A DNA stretch of 64,000 bases, from contig CAIVAR010000116.1 in assembly GCA_903904005.1 (NCBI GenBank), positions 31,408-95,407 of the forward strand, in the 5' to 3' direction. How positions within the stretch are numbered: position 1 is the stretch's first letter; the number at the start of each line of letters is the position of its first letter. The notes beneath the pieces were generated by a model. That model had not been told where the DNA came from, did not search any database, and worked only from the letters and a program-made list of their open reading frames with translations. Shown here piece after piece: positions 41,756-49,781 of the stretch. This DNA is from an uncultured Anaeromyxobacter sp. GTDB lineage: Bacteria > Myxococcota > Myxococcia > Myxococcales > Anaeromyxobacteraceae. Both the position numbers and the translations under genes were made by a program.

Positions 41756-42549
41756 CACCTGACCTCCTTGTCGAGGTGGGTGTAGTAGCACTGCGGCTCG
41801 GTGAGCAGGTGGCCCTGCAGGATCTGGATCCGGTCGTGCTCGACGACCGCCCGTACCGGGTCACCGTCCTTCTTCAAGTCGCCGAACTGCCGCGCCTGGG
41901 TCGGGCAGACCGTCACGCAGGCCGGCTTCAGCCCCTTGGTGATGCGGTGGTAGCACCAGGTGCACTTCGAGGCGGTGTGGGTGGCCGGGTGGATGAAGCG
42001 GCTCCCGTACGGGCAGGCCTGCACGCAGTAGCCGCAACCGATGCAGCTGTCGATGTCGACGAGGACCGCGCCGTCCTTGGTCCGGTAGGAAGCGCCCACC
42101 GGGCAGACCTGCGTGCACGGGGTGGCGCGGCAGTGGTTGCAGATCTTGGGGACGAAGAACGCCTTGGTGGCGACGAAGCCCACCTGGACCGGAGGGAACC
42201 CGTCCATGCCGCCGTTGGGCGAATCCACGTGGCTGTCGTCCATGCCCACCACGTAGCGCTCGATCCAGGTGCGGAAGAAGCCTTCGGGAACGTCGTTCTC
42301 GGCCTTGCAGGCCCGGGCGCAGGATCCACAGCCGATGCACTTGGTGGTGTCGACCAGGTAGGCCCAGAGGTGCTCGTTCCAGTCGTAGTCGCCGCCTCCG
42401 GGCAAGGGGGCCCCGGTACCGGCGGCGGATCCCGAGGAGGCCAGGGCGGCGCCTCCGATCACGGTGACCACCGCGCCGCCGGCCAGCTTCAGCGTCCCGG
42501 AGAGGAACTCGCGGCGGCTCCCGTTGCACCCGTCGTGACAGTCGCTCAT
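41755..42549 (-). CDS. Tat-exported four-cluster ferredoxin-like subunit
   Basis: The 264-residue protein has a twin-arginine signal (SRREFLSGTLKLAGG, residues 11-25) and 16 cysteines in four motifs: CIGCGSCARAC, CNHCRATPCTQVCP, CIGCGYCVQACP, and CTWC with ACVTVCP. This matches the DsrO/NrfC/PsrB family holding four [4Fe-4S] clusters on the periplasmic side. It passes electrons between the cytochrome c and the NrfD subunit. It follows the cytochrome gene by 11 bases. Confidence 0.94.
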   Translation of the reverse strand: MSDCHDGCNGSRREFLSGTLKLAGGAVVTVIGGAALASSGSAAGTGAPLPGGGDYDWNEHLWAYLVDTTKCIGCGSCARACKAENDVPEGFFRTWIERYVVGMDDSHVDSPNGGMDGFPPVQVGFVATKAFFVPKICNHCRATPCTQVCPVGASYRTKDGAVLVDIDSCIGCGYCVQACPYGSRFIHPATHTASKCTWCYHRITKGLKPACVTVCPTQARQFGDLKKDGDPVRAVVEHDRIQILQGHLLTEPQCYYTHLDKEVR

Positions 42550-42560
42550 GGTGTCCTCCC

Positions 42561-43025
42561 TCAGGGCTTCGGCGAGTGGGGGTCGTGGCACTGCAGGCAG
42601 ACCTTGCCCTCGACGGGCCCGTTGACGTGCTGGTCGAGGTCGACCTGCGGGAACTTGGCGGGGCGCGCGGCCACCTTGCGGTGGCACCTCGCACAGAGCG
42701 TGAAGGAGCGGTCGATGGGCGGCTTCACCACGGTGCCGTCGGCCTTCACATGGGCGCCGAGCGGCCCGTGGCAGATCTCGCAGCTCACGTTCTTGTGGGC
42801 GCCGGCCGTTCGCTTGGCGGCCTGGTCCCCGTGGCAGTCGGCGCAGGCGGCCGCGCCCCCGTGCATCACCGGGCGGATGTTCATCTGCTCGCCGACGTTG
42901 GCGCCCCGGTAGCGCCCGTAGAGGCCGTAGGTCTTGGGCACCAGGAACCCGCGGGCCAGGAGCACGACGGTCAGGATCACGACCACCAGGATGACGATGC
43001 GGAAGACGTGCTTTCCGTGCTCCAT
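42561..43025 (-). CDS. Membrane-anchored tetraheme cytochrome c
   Basis: The 154-residue protein has one N-terminal helix (VFRIVILVVVILTVVLLA) as anchor and four CxxCH heme sites: CADCH 61-65, CEICH 82-86, CARCH 111-115, CLQCH 143-147. Extra His residues (such as His55, His77, His133) could be sixth ligands. The ATG directly abuts the stop of the preceding small gene (TGAATG), with GGAGG 8 bases upstream. Likely a periplasmic electron carrier coupled to the Fe-S/NrfD pair. Confidence 0.92.
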   Translation of the reverse strand: MEHGKHVFRIVILVVVILTVVLLARGFLVPKTYGLYGRYRGANVGEQMNIRPVMHGGAAACADCHGDQAAKRTAGAHKNVSCEICHGPLGAHVKADGTVVKPPIDRSFTLCARCHRKVAARPAKFPQVDLDQHVNGPVEGKVCLQCHDPHSPKP

Positions 43026-43355
43026 TCAGTGGACCTCCGGCCCGGCGCCACCGGGCGGGTCGATGCGTTCGGGAGCGAACAGGAACGCGAGCCAGTTGCG
43101 GTGCGGTCGCCTCCGCTCGGGATCGAGCGGGAGGGTCTCGCGGGCGAAGAGGATGGTGAGGATCGACTGCCCCTCGCGGGCCGGGGCCGGGGGAGCCTCG
43201 GGCAGGGTCTCGGACCCGAGGAGGACGCGGAGGCTGGACCGGCGAGGCGGCGCGGGATCCGGCGGGGGCGGGGGCGGCAACTGCTCCGCGGTGAGGCTCG
43301 ACCGCATCATCCGCACCAGCCGCTCGAGACGACCTGCCAACGCCGCACCTCCCAT
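43026..43355 (-). CDS. Small repeat protein leading the cytochrome operon
   Basis: The 109-residue protein has no signal peptide or Cys. It contains three, perhaps four, copies of one short motif: SSLRVLLGSETLP (40-52), SILTILFARETLP (64-76), WLAFLFAPERIDP (89-101) and a weaker RSSLTAEQLPPPP near 18-30. Pro-rich linkers separate them. The start ATG 43355 is chosen because an upstream ATG (43394) would fall within the predicted promoter. It is tightly coupled to the cytochrome gene. I do not recognise a family; a docking or assembly role is a guess. Confidence 0.65.
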   Translation of the reverse strand: MGGAALAGRLERLVRMMRSSLTAEQLPPPPPPDPAPPRRSSLRVLLGSETLPEAPPAPAREGQSILTILFARETLPLDPERRRPHRNWLAFLFAPERIDPPGGAGPEVH

Positions 43356-43422
43356 TTCCGGCGAAGGGAAACACACCCGGGAGGGTCCAATCATTTCGCC
43401 TTGCGTCAAATCGTACCTGGGC

Positions 43423-43436
43423 CTGATCTGGATCAC
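43423..43436. promoter_or_regulatory. FNR-like binding site for the cytochrome operon
   Basis: CTGATCTGGATCAC contains TGAT-N4-ATCA, a perfect core of the FNR/ANR box (TTGAT-N4-ATCAA), with the outer bases differing. Its centre is about 74 bases before the small repeat gene ATG, so a start near 43388 would place it at -41.5, the class II activator position. It lies in the 124-base divergent region shared with the 5'-nucleotidase gene. Confidence 0.6.
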
Positions 43437-43479
43437 TTGTGGGGCCGTCCGGGGTGGCTGCTAGAGTCGCGTCGTCCCC

Positions 43480-44937
43480 ATGCTCCTCCCCGCCGCGCTC
43501 GCCCTCGCCCTCTCCGCGGCCCCGTCCTGCGTCGAGGTCCTCTCCATCTCCGACCTGCACGGGCGGATCGCCGTGCTGCCCCGGATCGCCGCCGAGATCG
43601 CGCCGGTCCGGGCCCGCGGGCCGTCGCTCCTCCTCGACGCGGGCGACTCCGCCCAGGGGACGGTGGAGGCCTCGCTCTCCCGGGGCGACGCGGTGGTGGC
43701 CGGGTTCGCTGCACTGGGAGTGGATGCAGCGGCGCTGGGGAACCACGACCTCGACTTCGGTCAGGAGCAGGCCCGGCGCCGAATCGCCGCGGCCCCCTAC
43801 CCCACCCTGGCCGCCAACCTGCGGGACGCGGCCACCGGTGGGATGCCGGACTGGAAGGGGCTCGAGGCCAGCCGGATCTTCCGCCTCCCGGGCGGCCCGG
43901 TGGTGGGGGTGTTCGGTCTCTCCACGCCGTCGACGCCGCGCCAGACCATGCCGGGCAACACGGCGGGGCTCCGCTTCGCGAAGATGCCCCTCGTGGCGGA
44001 ACGGCAGGCGCGCGACCTGCGGGCGCGCGGGGCCGAGATCGTGATCGGGCTCGTCCATGCCGGGGGCTCCTGCCGCGACGCGGGCTCTCCCGACGACCTG
44101 GGGAGCTGCGACCCGCGGGGGGAGCTCTTCTCGCTGGCCCGGGCGCTCCCCGACGGACTCGTCGACGCGCTCGTGGGTGGGCACACGCACGGCTACCTGT
44201 CCCACCGGGTGAACGGCGTGGCGCTGCTGCAGGCGGGCTCGAAGGGGGAAGCGGTGGGCTGGCTCACGCTCTGCGTGGGGCAGCCGGCCCGCTTCCACCT
44301 GGCGGTGCGCCCCGGCGACGGCAAGGGGGGCGGGCCGGAGGGTGGCGACCCCAAGGTACGCGCGGCGGTGGCCCCCTACCTGGCCGCGGCGGACGCGGAG
44401 CGGCAGCGGCCCGTGGGCGTGCGGCTCGATCGACCGCTCGGCCGGGGGCGCGACCGGGTCTCCCCGCTCGGCGCGGTGGCCGCCCAGGCCGCCCGCTCGG
44501 CGATGGGCGCCGAGATCGGGCTCGTCAACGCCGGGGCGCTGCGGGCATCGCTCCCGGCCGGCGAGCTCCGCTACGGGCAACTCTACGAGGCCATGCCCTT
44601 CGACGACGGGCTCGCGCTGGTGCGGATGAGCGGCAAGGACCTCGTGGCCGTCCTCTCTGCGCTCTCCTCCTTCCGGCGCGAGTCCCCGCAGGTTGCGGGC
44701 GTGGTGTTCGATGGAAGCACGGCGAGGACGTGTGCGGGGGAGCCCGTCGACCCGGCGCGGACCTACTCGGTCGCGATGAACGAGTTCCTCGCCGAGGGAG
44801 GCGATGGGGTGCGCGGGATCCTGTCGCGGCTCCCCGCCGGAGCGAAGACCATCCGCGGCGACCTGCGCCTGCGCGACGCGACGCTCGCCTGGCTGCGGAC
44901 CGCAAGCCCGGCCCAGCGCGGCCGCCCCTGCCCGTGA
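43480..44937 (+). CDS. Secreted 5'-nucleotidase / UshA-family metallophosphatase
   Basis: The 485-residue protein has a signal peptide, then the metallophosphatase motifs ISDLHGR, LDAGDSAQG, ALGNHDLDFG and VGGHTHGYL that ligate two metals. The C-terminal 5'-nucleotidase domain begins near residue 310 and includes VNAGALRASLPAGELRYGQ. Substrate may be nucleotides or sugar nucleotides; the family does not fix it. The gene is transcribed away from the cytochrome operon. Confidence 0.9.
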   Translation: MLLPAALALALSAAPSCVEVLSISDLHGRIAVLPRIAAEIAPVRARGPSLLLDAGDSAQGTVEASLSRGDAVVAGFAALGVDAAALGNHDLDFGQEQARRRIAAAPYPTLAANLRDAATGGMPDWKGLEASRIFRLPGGPVVGVFGLSTPSTPRQTMPGNTAGLRFAKMPLVAERQARDLRARGAEIVIGLVHAGGSCRDAGSPDDLGSCDPRGELFSLARALPDGLVDALVGGHTHGYLSHRVNGVALLQAGSKGEAVGWLTLCVGQPARFHLAVRPGDGKGGGPEGGDPKVRAAVAPYLAAADAERQRPVGVRLDRPLGRGRDRVSPLGAVAAQAARSAMGAEIGLVNAGALRASLPAGELRYGQLYEAMPFDDGLALVRMSGKDLVAVLSALSSFRRESPQVAGVVFDGSTARTCAGEPVDPARTYSVAMNEFLAEGGDGVRGILSRLPAGAKTIRGDLRLRDATLAWLRTASPAQRGRPCP

Positions 44938-44951
44938 CGGCGGGATGCTCC

Positions 44952-44980
44952 TTGCGTTTCGGACGGACGTGCAATAGATA
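44952..44980 (+). promoter_or_regulatory. Promoter of tRNA-Arg
   Basis: TTGCGT (44952-44957) and TAGATA (44975-44980) are 17 bases apart. The start would be near 44987, about 5 bases before the mature tRNA. Confidence 0.6.
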
Positions 44981-44991
44981 CGCCTCCGTTC

Positions 44992-45068
44992 GCGCGGTTA
45001 GCTCAGCTGGATAGAGCATCAGCCTCCGGAGCTGAGGGCCACAGGTTCGAATCCTGTACCGCGCGCCA
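44992..45068 (+). tRNA. tRNA-Arg (anticodon CCG), CCA encoded
   Basis: A full cloverleaf can be drawn: 7-bp acceptor GCGCGGT/ACCGCGC, D arm GCTC/GAGC, anticodon stem TCAGC/GCTGA with loop CTCCGGA (anticodon CCG at 45026-45028, reading CGG), T arm ACAGG/CCTGT with TTCGAAT loop, discriminator G and encoded CCA. Codon CGG is frequent in this GC-rich genome. It has its own promoter and terminator. Confidence 0.97.
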
Positions 45069-45085
45069 ATTCCGAAGCCGTCCCG

Positions 45086-45125
45086 AAGTCCCCAGGTCCA
45101 ACCGACCTGGGGACTTTCCATTTTC
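45086..45125 (+). terminator. Rho-independent terminator of tRNA-Arg
   Basis: Perfect 13-bp stem AAGTCCCCAGGTC / GACCTGGGGACTT (45086-45098 with 45104-45116), 5-base loop CAACC, then TCCATTTTC. It stands 17 bases after the tRNA CCA. Confidence 0.9.
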
Positions 45126-45266
45126 ACTGGAGGTCACGGCCGCCGATCGGCTTCCCGGCGACGGCCCCCGCCCGGGCGGGTGACGGCACACCCGGTCCGC
45201 CAAGATGCTCGCTCCTTCACTTCTCACTTCTGGAGCGCAACGTGGCGACGTATCGTCGTTCCTCGG

Positions 45267-46508
45267 ATGATGGGGCCGACGACGATGGGCAAGGAGGTCT
45301 CCGGGCGGGTCCTGCTCTCGATGCTGGGAGCGGTCAGGGCCCGTGGACACGACCCCGCGCAGGTCATCGAGGGGCTCCCGTTCCGGGTGGAGGATCTCCG
45401 GCGGAGCGCGTTCCGGGTCGACTGGAGGGACTTCGAGACCTTCTGGGCGCGGGTCGACGCGCTGCTCGGGGGCGACGCCGGCATGGAGCAGATGGCCGTC
45501 GACCTCGTGCACACCTCCTTCGTGCTGCGGGTCCTCGGCCGCGTCTTCCTGACGCCGCGCCAGTTCTACCTGGGCTTCGTGCCGAAGATGGGACGGGCGG
45601 TGTACTCGAACGTCAAGTCGACGATGGTGCCCCTGGACGACGACCGGGTGGTCTGGGAGTCGAGGACCCTTCCTGGCTACACCTTTCCGCTCTCGTTCGG
45701 CGCAGCCACCCGCGGCCTCCTGCGGGCCTACCCGCACCTGCTCGACCTTCCCGACGCACGCGTGGAGGGCACGAGCAGCGAGACCTTCATGCGCTACGTC
45801 ATCACGCTCCCCGCTCCGCGGACGATCGCCGCCGCCTGGAGCCGTCTGGCCGGGCGGCAGCCCGAGACCCAGGTCGACCCCGACAACTCCTTCGACGTGG
45901 CGAGCCCCGAGGAACTCGCCCAGTTCCTGGATACCCGCGCGGCACCGCCCGACCAGGTCCACGACTTCGGGGCCTCGCTCCCGGCGTCGCAGACCGTCGA
46001 CGCCCTCGCCGGGTCGCTGACGGCCTTCCTGGAGGCCCACTTCCTGATCCACACCTTCGCCCTCTGGACCAGCACCCCCGAGGGCGGCCTGTCGCTCGCA
46101 GCCGTGTCCCGCGACGGTCGCTCCTCGGCCGTCCACTCCCGCGACCTGGTGGTCGGGGGGCGGCACGTCGGCCGCATCGACGTGGACGGCGCTGCGCTGC
46201 ACCCCGGCGCGGCGGCCTACGACGAGTTCGAGGCACTTCTGCCCTGGGTGGCGATGGCGCTTGCGCGCCTGATCCGGCCGGAGCACGGAGCCGAGGCCTC
46301 CCTCGCCGATGCGGTGCGCGACTCCGGGCTGACCGGACGCGAGGCCGAGGTCCTGCGGTGGATCCGGGAGGGGAAGACCGATCGCGAGGTCGCCGAGATC
46401 CTGGGCATCAGCCACCGCACGGTGCAGAAGCACGTGGAGCGACTGCTCGTGAAGATGGGCGTCGAGTCCCGGCTGGCGGCGGCGAGGAGGACGTTCGAGG
46501 AGGCGTGA
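45267..46508 (+). CDS. LuxR-type transcriptional regulator with a large N-terminal domain
   Basis: About 413 residues. The C-terminal 65 residues are a LuxR helix-turn-helix (LTGREAEVLRWIREGKTD, then ISHRTVQKHVERLLVKMGV). The 340-residue N-terminal part is of a type common in myxobacterial regulators but matches no family I can name with confidence; it contains a repeat-free alpha/beta pattern (GHDPAQVIEGLPFRVEDLRR). ATG 45267 was chosen from three close starts (45267, 45270, 45282); upstream in-frame codons back to 45180 lack a start signal. Input signal and targets unknown. Confidence 0.8.
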   Translation: MMGPTTMGKEVSGRVLLSMLGAVRARGHDPAQVIEGLPFRVEDLRRSAFRVDWRDFETFWARVDALLGGDAGMEQMAVDLVHTSFVLRVLGRVFLTPRQFYLGFVPKMGRAVYSNVKSTMVPLDDDRVVWESRTLPGYTFPLSFGAATRGLLRAYPHLLDLPDARVEGTSSETFMRYVITLPAPRTIAAAWSRLAGRQPETQVDPDNSFDVASPEELAQFLDTRAAPPDQVHDFGASLPASQTVDALAGSLTAFLEAHFLIHTFALWTSTPEGGLSLAAVSRDGRSSAVHSRDLVVGGRHVGRIDVDGAALHPGAAAYDEFEALLPWVAMALARLIRPEHGAEASLADAVRDSGLTGREAEVLRWIREGKTDREVAEILGISHRTVQKHVERLLVKMGVESRLAAARRTFEEA

Positions 46509-46566
46509 CGGGCCCCTCCCGGGGACCCATTCGGGACCGGAACGCGTTGTGGGGTATCGTGGGCCG

Positions 46567-47127
46567 GTGAAGACCCCGTTCGTACTGGGCGCCGCATTCC
46601 TCGTGCTCGCCTGCGCGTCGGCCCCTCCCACGCTGCCGGCCCCGACCTGGATTCCCCCGCCCCAGTCGGCGGCGTGCACCGACGCCTCGCCCTGCGAGAA
46701 CGTGAAGCGGTGGTTCGCCATCGAGGCGGAGGCGGCCCAGGCCGCGCCGGCCTGCCACCCGGTGCCGCTGCGCGGGAGCGAGCAGGCCTGCGCCCGGGCG
46801 GACGCCGCCTACGCCAGGGTCCACCGGGAGCAGATCGACTACTTCGGCGGGCTCTGCTCCGGCTCGGTGGGCTCGAGCGCCTGGGCCGTCCGCCCCTTCA
46901 TGGGAACCCCGGACGCCGACCGCATCGCCACCTGCGGCGGAAGGGGCGGGGCCGGGCCCTTCACCTGCCGTCTCTGGGAGTGGACCTGGGCGACCGCGTC
47001 GAAGGGAGGCGCCTTCGTGGTCTTCCTCGTCGAGCCCGCCGGCGCCGCACCGGGCGTCTGGGCCTTGAACAGCTGCTCCTACTGCGAGAGCGGCGGTACC
47101 TGCCGGGAGTTCCCGTTCCGGCGCTGA
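46567..47127 (+). CDS. Cys-rich lipoprotein of unknown function
   Basis: The 186-residue protein starts at GTG with a short signal peptide and lipobox LVLAC (about Cys16). The mature part has about ten further Cys, including CENVKRW, CSYCESGGTC and a C-terminal CREFPF, suggesting disulfides in the periplasm. It follows the LuxR-type gene by 58 bases on the same strand. No family recognised. Confidence 0.7.
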   Translation: MKTPFVLGAAFLVLACASAPPTLPAPTWIPPPQSAACTDASPCENVKRWFAIEAEAAQAAPACHPVPLRGSEQACARADAAYARVHREQIDYFGGLCSGSVGSSAWAVRPFMGTPDADRIATCGGRGGAGPFTCRLWEWTWATASKGGAFVVFLVEPAGAAPGVWALNSCSYCESGGTCREFPFRR

Positions 47128-47133
47128 CGGGGG

Positions 47134-47658
47134 CTACGTCGCCGGCCGTCCCTTCAGGACCGAGCGCTTGTCGCCGAAGGCGCTGCGGACCGCCAGGTAC
47201 TCCCGATCCTCGACGAGCAGGCCGCGGGAGATCGTCCGGATCTCCTCCTCCTCGTCGCCGGTGACCACGCCATCGGCGGCGGCGACCGCGAAGAGGCAGT
47301 GCAGCAGTCCGATCTTCTGCTCGCTGGTGGCGACGTCGCGGAACTCGCGGATGGCCACGAAGTTGTGGGTGGGGCCGAGCATCCGCTGCGTGGCCCGCGC
47401 GATCTCGATCACCATGGCCGCCTGGGACGCGGTGAGCCCCCCGTGCTGGGCGATCAGCCGTTCCATCTCCGCGACCTCGGCCGGCTGCACCACCAGGTCG
47501 ACGTGCGCGACCCGGGCGAGCAGGAAGGCGAAGAGGGAGAGGTGTCGGGCGTCGTCGGGGTCGAGCGAGTCGAGCTGCTGCGAGATCCGGTGCACGACCT
47601 CGGCCCCGGGGTCGCGCGCGGGCGCGGGGCCGATACCCAGCCATTCCAGCAAGGACAT
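47134..47658 (-). CDS. TerB-domain protein
   Basis: The 174-residue cytoplasmic protein is an all-helical TerB-type domain: two acidic segments typical of the fold, ARVAHVDLVVQPAEV and AVAAADGVVTGDEEEEI. TerB proteins bind metal ions and are often linked to tellurite or stress systems, but no other ter genes are nearby. The gene downstream of it on the other strand encodes MsrB, and another TerB domain is fused to the DUF294 protein 0.5 kb away. Confidence 0.82.
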   Translation of the reverse strand: MSLLEWLGIGPAPARDPGAEVVHRISQQLDSLDPDDARHLSLFAFLLARVAHVDLVVQPAEVAEMERLIAQHGGLTASQAAMVIEIARATQRMLGPTHNFVAIREFRDVATSEQKIGLLHCLFAVAAADGVVTGDEEEEIRTISRGLLVEDREYLAVRSAFGDKRSVLKGRPAT

Positions 47659-47707
47659 GGCGGAAGCCTAACGGGCGAGCGGTCCCTTCGCCGGATAGAA
47701 CGGGGCC

Positions 47708-48112
47708 ATGGCCGACAAGCTCGAGCTCACCGACGCGGAGTGGCGCGCGCGCCTCTCCCCGGAGGCCTACGAGGTCCTCCGGGGGCACGGCACCGAGCGA
47801 CCCTTCACCGGCTGCTTCCTGGGGACGAACGAACCGGGCACCTACGTCTGCGCGGGATGCGGGAACCCGCTCTTCCCGTCCGGGACCAAGTTCGAATCGG
47901 GGACCGGATGGCCCTCGTTCACCCAGCCGGTGGGCCCCGACGCGGTGGCGACGGTGGTCGACCGGGCCCACGGCATGGTCCGGACCGAGGTCCGCTGCGC
48001 GCGGTGCGACGGCCACCTGGGGCACGTCTTCCCGGACGGCCCGCCGCCCACCGGGCAGAGGTTCTGCATGAACTCGATCGCCCTCCGGCACGTGCCGGCA
48101 CCCGGGAGGTAG
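47708..48112 (+). CDS. msrB: Peptide-methionine (R)-S-oxide reductase
   Basis: Repairs methionine R-sulfoxide in proteins. The 134-residue protein has two zinc CxxC pairs (CAGC, CARC), the GTGWPSF substrate loop, and the catalytic Cys in RFCMNSIAL. The selenocysteine position is Cys here. It stands alone between two TerB-type genes and is convergent with the DUF294 gene, 10 bases apart. Confidence 0.96.
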   Translation: MADKLELTDAEWRARLSPEAYEVLRGHGTERPFTGCFLGTNEPGTYVCAGCGNPLFPSGTKFESGTGWPSFTQPVGPDAVATVVDRAHGMVRTEVRCARCDGHLGHVFPDGPPPTGQRFCMNSIALRHVPAPGR

Positions 48113-48122
48113 GCCGGGGCCG

Positions 48123-49634
48123 TCAGATCCGCGGGGCCTCGCCGCCGAAGGCCCGCTCCATCCGCCGCTGGATGGAGACGGCCAGGCGAAGGCACTCCCG
48201 GAAAAACTTCCGCTCGAGCGGGTTGAGCGCGTACGGGTCGATGCGGTTGTGCGGCGCCTCGCCGCCTCGACCCTGCTCGAGCTGGTGGCGGAGGCGAAGG
48301 ACCTGCACGAAGTGGAAGGCTTCCACCCAGCCCTCCACCTCGCGCCGGTCCACCCCCGCGGCCGCCGCCGCGCCCCGCATCCGCTCCTCCGTCCCCGGCG
48401 CCCCCTCCCCGGCCGCGAGCGCGTACACCCGCGCCGCGTCCACGAAGAGGGCCGCCGCCCCGCACTTGAGATCGATCGTCCCGGCATGGTCCCCGTGGGC
48501 CTCGACCGAGAAGTCGCGGAAGAGGCCGAGCGGCGGCCTCCGGGCGAGCGCGTTGCGGACGAGCAGCGCCAGGAAGCGCCGGTTGCCCCGGGCGGAGCGG
48601 ACCATCTCGTCCCGCATGGCGTCGGCCAGGGACTCGTTCCCGAAGATGGACCGGAAGTCGAAGAAGATGGAGGCGTGGAGAAGGGCCTCCGGGGTTGGCT
48701 CCTCGGTCCACGAGCGGAACCGGCCCCGCCACTCGTCGAGGGAGAGGCACCAGGCCGGGTTGCCGGCCATGATGCCCCCCTTGCAGTGCGGGAAGCCGCA
48801 GCCGGCCAGGGCGTCATTCACCTTTCGTGAAATGGCGACGAGCCGGGCACGCACGGCCTCGACGTCCGCGGCCTGCCCCGGGTCGAAGACGAGGCCGTTG
48901 TCCTGGTCTGTGCAGAGGGTCTGCTCGCGGCGCCCCTCGCTCCCGAAGGCCAGCCAGCAGAAGTCGAGCCCGGCCAGGTCCTCGCCCGCGAGCACGAGCC
49001 CGATGGCCCGCTCCGAGACGGCGTCGGCCAGGGCGGAGACGGTCCGGGTGACGTGCGACGCCGCGACCCCGGCGTCGACGAGGTCGCGCCCGAGGGCGCC
49101 GATCTCCCGCGCGCGGAGCGCGAGCGTGGGGACGTCGGCCGCGGCGGCGATCCCGTCGGCGAACTCGGAGGCGTCGAGGTGCGAGTGCCCGTCCCCCTCG
49201 TGGCGAAGGACGGCGTGGGGGGCGTGATGGTTCCCGGAAGCGCCGGACGCCGTCACCGGCGGGACCCCCAGCACGGCGGCCAGGCGCCCCAGCTCCTCGA
49301 GCTCGGCGGGGCTCACGTGGCCGTCGGCCGCAGCCACGCGGTAGGCGTCGCGAAGCAGGCACACCCGGAGCCCGTTGTCCCGCACCCCGCCCACCAGGAC
49401 CGCGGTGTCGACGGCACGGTCCCCGGCGCGGAGGCGCGCGGCGCCCTGGGCCGCAGGCCCCAGCCCCAACCCCGTCGCCACCTCCGAGATGACCCGCTCC
49501 TCGGCATCGACGAGCCCGTCGGCCGCCGCGAGCCGCACCAGGGCGGCCAGGTAGGCCTCCCGATCGAGGGAGCCGGCCGACCCTCCGTCGGTGAACCAGC
49601 GGGGGCTCTTCGTGTCGTCGGGATCCAGGGTCAC
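48123..49634 (-). CDS. TerB domain fused to a DUF294/GlnD-like nucleotidyltransferase
   Basis: About 503 residues from GTG 49634. Residues 24-116 form a TerB-like helical domain with AADGLVDAEER and AADGHVSPAEL. Residues about 215-345 carry the DUF294 nucleotidyltransferase motif LAFGSEGRREQT...DQDNGLVF, the GS-x-D-x-D pattern of GlnD-like enzymes, and 350-500 match the DUF294 C-terminal domain. Normally DUF294 proteins carry CBS or cyclic-nucleotide domains instead, so TerB as sensor is unusual. The start is not certain; no clear Shine-Dalgarno is visible. Confidence 0.82.
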   Translation of the reverse strand: MTLDPDDTKSPRWFTDGGSAGSLDREAYLAALVRLAAADGLVDAEERVISEVATGLGLGPAAQGAARLRAGDRAVDTAVLVGGVRDNGLRVCLLRDAYRVAAADGHVSPAELEELGRLAAVLGVPPVTASGASGNHHAPHAVLRHEGDGHSHLDASEFADGIAAAADVPTLALRAREIGALGRDLVDAGVAASHVTRTVSALADAVSERAIGLVLAGEDLAGLDFCWLAFGSEGRREQTLCTDQDNGLVFDPGQAADVEAVRARLVAISRKVNDALAGCGFPHCKGGIMAGNPAWCLSLDEWRGRFRSWTEEPTPEALLHASIFFDFRSIFGNESLADAMRDEMVRSARGNRRFLALLVRNALARRPPLGLFRDFSVEAHGDHAGTIDLKCGAAALFVDAARVYALAAGEGAPGTEERMRGAAAAAGVDRREVEGWVEAFHFVQVLRLRHQLEQGRGGEAPHNRIDPYALNPLERKFFRECLRLAVSIQRRMERAFGGEAPRI

Positions 49635-49781
49635 ATGAAGAAGGACAGGGCCCAGGGACGGATCGGACTGCCCCGACCCGGCGGCGGCGATCGCCCCCCC
49701 AATACCACCCCCCCTTGGGGTCACGAAGAAAGGGCGCCGATCCCTGACGGATTTCAATAGGCTGCGGTTGGGGAGGCCCAC

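Noticed and set aside
43356..43436. A longer version of the small repeat protein starting at 43394 or 43436
   Set aside because: These starts fall inside the predicted promoter and FNR site, and the extra residues do not look like protein.
49635..49781. Promoter for the FAD oxidoreductase in the C-rich divergent region
   Set aside because: No pair of -35 and -10 boxes with normal spacing and no sigma-54 element could be seen.
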